Shown here piece by piece: positions 7,501 to 14,513 of a stretch of DNA of 39,034 nucleotides. The notes beneath the pieces are model-generated. The model worked only from the letters and a program-made list of their open reading frames with translations, was not told the DNA's origin and made no database searches. Origin of the DNA: Blastocatellia bacterium (lineage in GTDB: Bacteria > Acidobacteriota > Blastocatellia > HR10). How positions within the stretch are numbered: the stretch's first letter is position 1; each line of letters starts with the position of its first letter. Location of the stretch: the NCBI GenBank assembly GCA_035573895.1, contig DATLZR010000014.1, positions 1 through 39,034 on the forward strand. Reading direction: 5' to 3'. A program made the position numbers and the translations under genes.

Positions 7501-8998
7501 CGAATTCCCTCTTTCGTGGGGGATTTTCGCAAATGTATGTTCCCCTGCCAAGAAGTTTCCCCGGAAAGCCCATGAGCATCCTCATCGGGCTCAAACTCCG
7601 GTGGGTATTGTCAGCGAGCGCATCGGCGGACCTCAAAGCGTTTGTCACCCGAGAAGGCTCGACACATCTGAGGACCCGCCGCGCTTTAGAATCCATTTTC
7701 TTCGCCACAGCCCCAGCGGGGCGTTCGAGATGATATGCCTTTCGCGGCGCGTACGCGGCAATGAGAGTGCGATAGTAGGCTCCCGTTGGACTGACCTCCC
7801 CACGCAGGATGTTCCTGGCAGCCGCGGCGTCCGCCAAGCCAAGGAGTCGCGCCGGAGAGAGACGCTCATGCGCCGGCGCGTAATCCACATAAGCGAAGAA
7901 ATATTTGCTCCAGAAGAACGAGAGGAATTCAACCCCTTCCGCCGACGCCCAACGGACGATCGCTTCGATGAATTTCTGATCGAGCGGAGCCCAGAAGGAG
8001 AAGACGTCGCGGGCGAAGATCGGTCCAGGGGCGACGTTTCGCATCAGTTCCGGCGCCGACGCCTTATACAGCCACGCTTCGCCGATGATCACCGGCTTGC
8101 CTTGCGCGCGGACCAGGCGCACCATCTCGGCCGCCCGATTCAGAAGACCAAGCGTCGCCGGATAGACGTGGATGTCCACGTAAGTGAGCTCATCCATCTT
8201 CGCGAGGCGCTGGACGAACTCCACGGCCTCCCAATTCCCCGCCCCGGCTCCGACCCGAATGCCCGCGCGCACATCGGCGAGCCCATCGAGCACGAATCGC
8301 ACCAGGCGCATATACTCGTCCACATCCGCGAGCTGCCGCAATCCTGTGGCGCGCGCTTCCGTAGTCGGCTCATTGGCAATAGTCAGGTAATCGGGCTGCA
8401 GCTCGCGCGCGATGGTGCGAGCGATCTGGCGGCGCGCCTCGCGGTAACGCTCCATCGTCAATCCCGGGTGAGGGCCGACTCCGGTCGTCTCATCGGGGAT
8501 CAGGACGCCCGTGCCAACGAGAAGTCGCATCCCGCGCTGACGGACTTCGCGAACGATATCGCGATAAAATGCCAGATAGGCATCGCGATGAGGATCGTCC
8601 CCGGAGAGGATCGGATAACTGATTGCGACTTTCACGCCACGCACGCCCAGCGCCCGCAACGCGTCGAGATAGAGAGCTATCCCCGCGCGCGTGTCTGGCC
8701 GGAGCAGGGCCGGCCCGCGATGCGCGTTCGCCGGGAGAAGCTCGGCGCCGAAGATCGGCACGCTCGCCCGCACATCGGGCACGCGACGCGCGAAGGCCTC
8801 CAGGGCGCGCTCCAGTTGCCGGTAGAGGGATTGGTATCGAAGAGGCCCTTCCGCCCCCGGGCATCTCCCGAGCAAGAAGAGCAATGCCAAGGTGATCGCG
8901 CCGCCGCACACCGACGCACGCCGCCAGCGTCGCCCCAAGCTCCGGGCGATGGCCCACGACCGCTTGGTATTGAGACGATCGCTCAATGATGCCCGCAT
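7463..8998 (-). CDS. membrane-anchored or secreted clan-A-like glycoside hydrolase
   Basis: This protein of about 511 aa has an N-terminal hydrophobic segment (about residues 31-45) after a basic stretch, so it is probably exported. The body resembles TIM-barrel glycoside hydrolases of clan GH-A. YLTIANEP supplies the acid/base Glu210 and KPVIIGEAWL the nucleophile Glu307, at the ends of strands 4 and 7; VDIHVYP lies between. The substrate cannot be told. The start at 8998 is chosen because the residues before it are Arg/Gly-rich, unlike protein, and lie in sequence that codes for Cas6 in another frame. The last 80 or so residues look non-homologous and run into cas8. Its place between cas6 and cas8 is odd. 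Confidence 0.7.
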   Translation of the reverse strand: MRASLSDRLNTKRSWAIARSLGRRWRRASVCGGAITLALLFLLGRCPGAEGPLRYQSLYRQLERALEAFARRVPDVRASVPIFGAELLPANAHRGPALLRPDTRAGIALYLDALRALGVRGVKVAISYPILSGDDPHRDAYLAFYRDIVREVRQRGMRLLVGTGVLIPDETTGVGPHPGLTMERYREARRQIARTIARELQPDYLTIANEPTTEARATGLRQLADVDEYMRLVRFVLDGLADVRAGIRVGAGAGNWEAVEFVQRLAKMDELTYVDIHVYPATLGLLNRAAEMVRLVRAQGKPVIIGEAWLYKASAPELMRNVAPGPIFARDVFSFWAPLDQKFIEAIVRWASAEGVEFLSFFWSKYFFAYVDYAPAHERLSPARLLGLADAAAARNILRGEVSPTGAYYRTLIAAYAPRKAYHLERPAGAVAKKMDSKARRVLRCVEPSRVTNALRSADALADNTHRSLSPMRMLMGFPGKLLGRGTYICENPPRKREFDDTATVLDSAFL

Positions 8999-9090
8999 GA
9001 ACGGCGCAATGGAGCGCTCCTCAACCTCCCCTCCCTCGCCCGGATGAGGGGATAACCGGATGCCTTTTCGCCTGTCAGAGTCGCCTCTTC

Positions 9091-9858
9091 TCATGATACC
9101 TTTTGCGAAATCGCCGGATGCTCCTGCAGCAAGCCCACCATCCCGAATCCCTGGGCGTTGCGTTCGCCGAAGCCGGCGTCGTAGCCAAGCTGCAGGAGCT
9201 CTACCGGGCCGCTGACGCGAAATCGCATCATCCACCCTCGAACGTCGGTCTCCTTCACCCGCATCAATTTCGATTTCGGCTCGCCGAGCCACTCGAAGCG
9301 GAGTTCGCCCTCGGGAACTTCGCCGAGCAGAGCCTGAGCCTTGCGCCTGAGATTGTCGCCGAGCACGCGCGCGAAATCCGGCTCCTTGGGAGAAAGAAAG
9401 CGCTTCCGTAACTGCCCCGTTGCATCGCGTTCGCCCGTCGAAACGAAGATCGGCGACAGGGTCGTAAACGTCATCGTCTCGGTGAATGTCGGCGGCAGGG
9501 CGACCCCTATCTGCCCGACGTGGACTTTCTCTTTGCCCAATTGCACCTCCGGTGCGGCCAGAAGTCCGAGCGCAAGGGCTTCGATCAACGGTTCGAGCGG
9601 CGAAGCGATCCACCAGCGGATGATGCCCTGTGTGCGTATTCCATCGGTCACTTTCTCGTATCGTTCGGGATAAAGCAGCGAGAAGGTCGCCAGCTTATAG
9701 CGTTTGCCGCCGCCGAAGAACCCCTCGTCGTGCACCTCACGAGCCAGCCGGGGAATGCCGCGCTCCATCGCCCGGTAGAAAATCCCCTGCAGCCAATCCA
9801 GATAATTCCAGGGCAAGGTGATCTGCCGTTCTGAAAAGAGATCAACTTCGATTCGCAC
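9091..9858 (-). CDS. cas6: Cas6 crRNA endoribonuclease
   Basis: This 255-aa RAMP protein ends in the glycine-rich loop typical of Cas6 (GYDAGFGERNAQGFGMVGLL). The N-terminus has the pattern PWNYLDWLQGIFYRA followed by LAREVHDEG, where His43 is the likely catalytic histidine. Cas6 cuts the CRISPR precursor transcript within repeats to make crRNAs. The start is a GTG at 9858 (VRIEVDLF) with a GAGG about 12 bases upstream. It lies upstream of the other cas genes but is separated from them by the glycoside hydrolase gene, and its base composition matches the GC-rich surroundings rather than cas8-7-5-3. Confidence 0.85.
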   Translation of the reverse strand: MRIEVDLFSERQITLPWNYLDWLQGIFYRAMERGIPRLAREVHDEGFFGGGKRYKLATFSLLYPERYEKVTDGIRTQGIIRWWIASPLEPLIEALALGLLAAPEVQLGKEKVHVGQIGVALPPTFTETMTFTTLSPIFVSTGERDATGQLRKRFLSPKEPDFARVLGDNLRRKAQALLGEVPEGELRFEWLGEPKSKLMRVKETDVRGWMMRFRVSGPVELLQLGYDAGFGERNAQGFGMVGLLQEHPAISQKVS

Positions 9859-10428
9859 GATGTTTTTTCCTCTCTCGCTCTCGTTGTGAAAAGCAGCGGG
9901 TGCGGGAGAAGGGCAGAGTTACTTGTGTGAAGCCATTATTTATCTCTGCTCTTGCTGCCCCTCACCCATGAGCAAGAGCATGACTGACGGCCTCCATCAT
10001 TGCATAAACCCGATGGGCGCGTCAAGCATCCGTTGGGGCGACGGAAAAATCAGCCGTGAAGCAGCCAGAGAAGCTGGAGATTTCGCCCCGGGCTCCCCGA
10101 GCCCAACGTCATGTGCCCACTGTGGTGGCAGGTCACGCATCACACGGTGGCCAGTCGAGCCACGCATGTGATCGGTGAACCGACCGAGGGGACGTGTCAG
10201 TGTATTCTGGGCGTGAGGTCTGACTGGCGGCCGCATCAGGCCGGCATTCCCTCGGGCGATTTCCAGCTCACTAAGGATTGAGTCGTGAACGATAGGTATG
10301 ACTCAGTTTGCCGACCTCTTGACTCTCCCGATGGAGTCACGTACTTTCTTGCGCTCAGCAGGAAGGACGTGGTTTTCCGATTCCGAACTTGAGATTTGAA
10401 ATTTGGTCGAGCAGAAAGGAGGGCCGCC
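9859..10428. other. intergenic region between divergent units; no gene seen
   Basis: No supported gene or CRISPR repeat is seen in these 570 bases between cas6 (minus) and the NHL protein gene (plus). A candidate plus-strand promoter is TTGACT (10319-10324), 17 bases, TACTTT (10342-10347), about 80 bases before the next start; its spacer contains the dyad GACTC/GAGTC. A small GC stem (10090-10094 with 10100-10104) has no T-run. Confidence 0.4.
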
Positions 10429-11466
10429 ATGTATTCTCAGCACGATTCGAAGAAGGGAACAATGCTGGTGCTTCTGGGGTGTTTGTTCCTCGGGTTGGTT
10501 CCGGTGCGTGCGCAACGTCCCCCGGAGCGCTATCCCAAGATCAATGTGGCCGTCGGCTATCGTCTGGACCCGACCTGGCCGCAGAAACCGGCTGAAGCTG
10601 TTTGGGGAGCGATGCCGGGAATCGCCGTTGATAAGGCCGGGAACATCTGGACGTTCAATCGAGGCAACATCCCCATTCAGGTCTATGCGCCCGATGGAAA
10701 GCTCATCCGCATGTGGGGTCAGGGAGAATTCAAAAATCCCCATCACATCAAGGTGGATGAGGAGGGCAACGTCTGGGTGGCCGATACACAATGGCATACC
10801 GTGCGCAAGTTCACGCCCGAAGGAAAGCTGCTCATGACTCTGGGCACACCGGGACAAGCCGGAGCCGATGAGACGCACCTCGATCAACCCACCGATATGG
10901 CCATTGCACCGTCAGGGGACATCTTCGTGGCTGACGGCTACGGCAACAACCGAATCGTTCACTTCGATGCACGGGGACGGTTCGTTAAAGCCTGGGGCAC
11001 GCTGGGCGTCGCTCCCGGCCAGTTCAGCCTGCCTCACGCCATTGCCATGGATTCACGCGGACGCCTCTACGTGGCCGACCGAAACAACGCGCGCATCCAG
11101 GTCTTCGACCAGAAGGGAAATTTCCTGGCCCAGTGGAAGAATCTGATCACCCCCTGGGGCATCTGGATCACACCGAAAGATGAGATCTACGTCTGCGGCT
11201 CATCGCCGATGCTGTGGAGCGAAACGCGCGGCAGCATGTTGGGTATCCCGCCCAAAGATCAAATCGTCATGAAGTTTGCTACTGATGGGCGCGTCCTCGA
11301 ACTCTGGACGTTTCCTAAAGGTGAGGATGGAAAAGAGAAACCGGGCGAGTTGAACTGGGTTCATGCCATCGCCGTGGATTCCCGCGGCGCGCTCTATCTC
11401 GGCGACATCAACGGCAAGCGGGCCCAGCGTTTCATTCGCGTCGAGCCGTCTTCGTCCGCGCCGTGA
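10429..11466 (+). CDS. secreted NHL-repeat protein, peptidylglycine amidating-lyase-like
   Basis: This protein of about 345 aa has a signal peptide (MLVLLGCLFLGLVPVRAQ) followed by a six-bladed propeller built of NHL repeats, seen as recurring units such as GIAVDKAGNIWTF, HIKVDEEGNVWVAD, DMAIAPSGDIFVAD and AIAMDSRGRLYVAD. The order of blades and the PTDMAIAPSGDIFVADGYGNNR core resemble bacterial proteins named after peptidyl-alpha-hydroxyglycine alpha-amidating lyase. Whether it has lyase activity is unknown. The ATG at 10429 is preceded by AAAGGAGG at a good distance. It lies 13 bases before fdhD and may be co-transcribed with it, though no functional link is evident. Confidence 0.75.
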   Translation: MYSQHDSKKGTMLVLLGCLFLGLVPVRAQRPPERYPKINVAVGYRLDPTWPQKPAEAVWGAMPGIAVDKAGNIWTFNRGNIPIQVYAPDGKLIRMWGQGEFKNPHHIKVDEEGNVWVADTQWHTVRKFTPEGKLLMTLGTPGQAGADETHLDQPTDMAIAPSGDIFVADGYGNNRIVHFDARGRFVKAWGTLGVAPGQFSLPHAIAMDSRGRLYVADRNNARIQVFDQKGNFLAQWKNLITPWGIWITPKDEIYVCGSSPMLWSETRGSMLGIPPKDQIVMKFATDGRVLELWTFPKGEDGKEKPGELNWVHAIAVDSRGALYLGDINGKRAQRFIRVEPSSSAP

Positions 11467-11479
11467 GTCTCGTGCGACG

Positions 11480-12313
11480 ATGAGTGATCGGTCGCTCAAA
11501 AAACAATTGATCTCGATGGCCGCCGATGGACGGATTAATCCGCCGTCCGACGATGTACTGGCCGTCGAAGAGCCGCTGGAGATTCGTTTGAGGGGGCCGG
11601 GTCACGAGCCGCTCAGTCTCGCCATCACCATGCGCACGCCGGGACATGATTTCGAGCTGGCTGCGGGGTTCCTCTTCAGCGAAGGCATCATCCGTCGTCG
11701 TGAGGACATTCGCTCGATCTCCTATTGCACCGATCACGACGACCGACCGAGCGAAAACATCGTCATTGTGACGCTGGCCGATCACTGTACCATTGATCCC
11801 GAGCGTTTCAGCCGTCACGTCTTCACGACTTCCAGTTGCGGCATTTGCGGCCGGGCGGCGCTGGAATTTGTCCGTACTCTCGGACCGCCGGTATTGAATC
11901 CTCGGCTGCGCGTCTCGCGGGACGTGATCTGTTCTCTTCCTGACGCGCTCCGACGCGCCCAGACGCTCTTTGCTCGAACGGGGGGCGTGCATGCCTCGGC
12001 GCTCAGCGATTGCAACGGGCAAATCTTCCTCGCGCGCGAAGATGTCGGGCGTCATAATGCCATGGACAAACTCATAGGCTCCCTCCTGATGGAGGGAGGG
12101 ATTCCGGCATCGGAGGCCATCGTAGTGGTGAGTGGACGCGCGAGTTTCGAGCTTGTGCATAAGGCCGTGCTCGCGGGAATTTCCATTCTCGTCGCCGTGG
12201 GAGCGCCGAGCAGTCTGGCCGTCGAGGTGGCCGCCGATGCCGGGATGACGCTCATCGGCTTTGTGCGCGACCGACGGTTCAACATTTATTCTGGCCCGGA
12301 GCGCATCGTGTAA
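11480..12313 (+). CDS. fdhD: FdhD formate dehydrogenase sulfurtransferase
   Basis: This 277-aa protein carries the FdhD motif SSCGICGRAALE (Cys120, Cys123), matching the cysteine pair of the E. coli enzyme that carries persulfide sulfur. FdhD passes sulfur from IscS to the molybdenum/tungsten bis-MGD cofactor of formate dehydrogenase. Other conserved blocks present are RTPGHDFELAAGFLFSEGI, TGGVHASAL and AREDVGRHNAMDK. No formate dehydrogenase gene is in the window, so the client enzyme must be encoded elsewhere. The gene follows the NHL protein by 13 bases and ends in a terminator-like hairpin. Confidence 0.95.
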   Translation: MSDRSLKKQLISMAADGRINPPSDDVLAVEEPLEIRLRGPGHEPLSLAITMRTPGHDFELAAGFLFSEGIIRRREDIRSISYCTDHDDRPSENIVIVTLADHCTIDPERFSRHVFTTSSCGICGRAALEFVRTLGPPVLNPRLRVSRDVICSLPDALRRAQTLFARTGGVHASALSDCNGQIFLAREDVGRHNAMDKLIGSLLMEGGIPASEAIVVVSGRASFELVHKAVLAGISILVAVGAPSSLAVEVAADAGMTLIGFVRDRRFNIYSGPERIV

Positions 12314-12359
12314 TGCCTCGCCCGGATCCCGTGGAGACGCCGGCTGAGGCATCTGTTTT
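12313..12359 (+). terminator. intrinsic terminator after fdhD
   Basis: The arms ATGCCTC (12313-12319) and GAGGCAT (12346-12352) form the stem, with an inner CCGG/CCGG pairing, followed by CTGTTTT. It starts at the fdhD stop codon. The T-run is short, so efficiency is uncertain. Confidence 0.5.
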
Positions 12360-12818
12360 CGTTGCCTGAAAATCACCACGGATCGTCTCGCTGCTCCATC
12401 TCCATCGGATTCATCGGCGGTGAGAATTTCATCGTTTCTGGACGGCCCCTGTGCTCCGTGAGGGGTCCTGCCGATTGCGAATCTGAATCTGGAAAATCGG
12501 CAATCCGCAATCGGTCTCACCCGGAGCTGTGCTGACGGTGCGTCCCGGGCGAGATTGCGACCGCCCACGCCGGAGGCCGAAAGATGCGGGGAGAACTTTC
12601 AATAAAGGACAGAGGGCCTTGGTCTTGCATAAGAAGTAACTTTCCGGCCACCTGCTTGACACCCGCCGTCGGGCTGAGGCACAATGGTGTCGGTTTCTTA
12701 TGGGGCTCGCACAAAAGGGTCGCAAGCGTGTGAGAGATCAGTTCTTTGATACCGTGGGCCGGCCGACAGTCATCGAGACTGCGGCCAGCTTCTCTGACCG
12801 AACGGAAGGGGGAACTTT
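12360..12818 (+). promoter_or_regulatory. intergenic region with sigma-70-like promoter for 12819-17438
   Basis: TTGACA (12656-12661), 18 bases, CACAAT (12680-12685) is a good promoter match about 130 bases before the next start codon. Upstream, CCGATTGCG (12471-12479) and CGCAATCGG (12506-12514) are a perfect inverted repeat with a 26-base gap, function unknown. No gene is seen. Confidence 0.45.
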
Positions 12819-14474
12819 ATGATCCGAAGGTGGACCGTTGCGGCTATTCTCGCCGCCGTCTTTGGAGTCCCGTGCGGCCATGCTATGGCTAAACCTCCCG
12901 GCGGTGCCATTGCCGGCCTGGTCAAGGATGACGCGGGCAACCCTATCATCGGCGCCGTCGTGAAGGTCATTGATCCCACCTCCTTCAAAGAGCCCATCCG
13001 AACGCTCCGAACAGATGCTCAGGGACGATTTGTGGCCAGGAGTTTAACGCCCGGACAATACCGCCTGCGTGCCGAAGCTCGGGGGTTTATCTCCGTCGCC
13101 CATCCGATCGAGATCAAGCCCGATGTGACGCTCACCCTCACGTTTGAATTGAAGCGGCTGGGAACACTCGCTCAGGAGCGCGAGGATCGTGACGACTATC
13201 GCTGGCTCGTGCGCGCGTCGCGTCGTCACGTTCTGCGATTCAACAAAAACGGCGAGACGCCTCCCGATGATTTTCTCCGCACGATGGCTCGGGGGCGGTG
13301 GGTTCCATCTCACGGCATGATTCAATGGATCAGCGGCGCTTCCGGGAAATCGCGCACGCTGGCTTCGCTCGGAATGCTCAATTTTGTGGCCATCAGCGAG
13401 TTGACGCCCACGACCGAGCTTCTTTTTGTCGGGCAAGTTGCCGGAGCCGATTCTCCCGGCCGGTTTGAACTGATGTCCACGTCAGCTCTGGATGAAGCCC
13501 ATGCGCTGACCATCGCCGTTGGTATGGCGACGGTGCTACCGGAGACCGGTGGGGCGACCTCCGCTCCCACGAAGCTGCTCTCTTTACGGGTGGCCGATTC
13601 CTGGCGGGTGGCAGACCCGGTGGTCGTCGTCTACGGGGCGGATATCACGAAGGTCGTCGGACAGAAGGCGGCCATGGCCGTGCTGCCGCGTTTGGGCGTG
13701 CAGATGTCCCTGCCGGGCCGAAGCATGATGACCGCCGAATGGGTGCCGGTGCGCACGCAGGATGTTCACGCCCGCTATGATCACCACGGCCGCCAGGTGC
13801 TGCTCACCGAGCCGGAGACACCAGCCGTCGTCAACGGGCGTGTGATGGCGGATCGCACGCGCCGATTCCAGCTCCAGTGGGAGAAGGGGCTCGGTGAAAC
13901 GTCAACGCTCGAAGCGGCCTTCTTCCTCGATGATGTTGCCGGCCGCGGAAGCAGCATCATTGCCCGTCCTCGCTCCGCTTCTGAAATCATCCATCCGCTG
14001 GCCCTCAAGGGTCAGGCTCAGGGGCTGCGGGTGATGTATCGTCGTCGTCTGGGCGAAACGCTTCAAGCCACGATCGGCTATGCGGTGGGGCAGGGGCTGA
14101 AGCTTTCGCCGCGGGGGCTTGAGGATCCGGCGCAGGCCGTTACTACGGGACTGTTTCAGGTCTTCGCCGCCCAGCTCGATGCGCTCATCTCACCGACGCG
14201 CACGCGCATCTCAGCTCATTTTCGGGCGGCTTCCCGAGCGAGCCTCTTTGCCATTGATCCCTTCTACGCCCGGCTACCGATACTGGATCCGAGCCTCAGT
14301 CTGATGGTCACGCAAGAGCTTCCTCTGGTAGCGCTGCTGCCCGGTCACTGGGAGGCCGGTGTGGATGTGCGGAATCTGCTGGACCTTCCCGGTTATGCGA
14401 GTTCGGATCGAGGAGTTCTCTTGATCCATCGCCCCCAGCGCCTTGTGCGTGGCAGCGTGTCAGTGAGATTCTGA
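12819..14474 (+). CDS. secreted carboxypeptidase-regulatory-like domain protein, probable outer-membrane barrel
   Basis: This 551-aa protein has a signal peptide (cleavage near HAMA-KP), then a carboxypeptidase-regulatory-like beta-sandwich at about 28-110 (GAIAGLVKDDAGNPIIGAVV, DAQGRFVARSLTPGQYRLR). The rest lacks a TonB plug but contains alternating strands and ends in Phe (GSVSVRF), as outer-membrane beta-barrel proteins often do. It is followed after 39 bases by a sensor kinase gene on the same strand, so the two are probably one transcript and may be functionally linked. No enzyme motif is visible. The ATG is preceded by GGAAGGGGGAAC. Confidence 0.65.
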   Translation: MIRRWTVAAILAAVFGVPCGHAMAKPPGGAIAGLVKDDAGNPIIGAVVKVIDPTSFKEPIRTLRTDAQGRFVARSLTPGQYRLRAEARGFISVAHPIEIKPDVTLTLTFELKRLGTLAQEREDRDDYRWLVRASRRHVLRFNKNGETPPDDFLRTMARGRWVPSHGMIQWISGASGKSRTLASLGMLNFVAISELTPTTELLFVGQVAGADSPGRFELMSTSALDEAHALTIAVGMATVLPETGGATSAPTKLLSLRVADSWRVADPVVVVYGADITKVVGQKAAMAVLPRLGVQMSLPGRSMMTAEWVPVRTQDVHARYDHHGRQVLLTEPETPAVVNGRVMADRTRRFQLQWEKGLGETSTLEAAFFLDDVAGRGSSIIARPRSASEIIHPLALKGQAQGLRVMYRRRLGETLQATIGYAVGQGLKLSPRGLEDPAQAVTTGLFQVFAAQLDALISPTRTRISAHFRAASRASLFAIDPFYARLPILDPSLSLMVTQELPLVALLPGHWEAGVDVRNLLDLPGYASSDRGVLLIHRPQRLVRGSVSVRF

Positions 14475-14513
14475 GCGGGAGGCCCACGACGCCGAGTATC
14501 TGAGGGAAGAGCC

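Noticed and set aside
7601-8989. Long plus-strand frame (462 codons) opposite the glycoside hydrolase
   Set aside because: It is rich in Arg, His and Asp with no motifs, while the minus strand carries a coherent TIM-barrel protein; it is an antisense shadow of GC-rich coding DNA.
8999-9613. Upstream extension of the glycoside hydrolase frame into the cas6 region
   Set aside because: The extra residues are Arg/Gly-rich and lie inside cas6 in another frame, so they are not part of the hydrolase.
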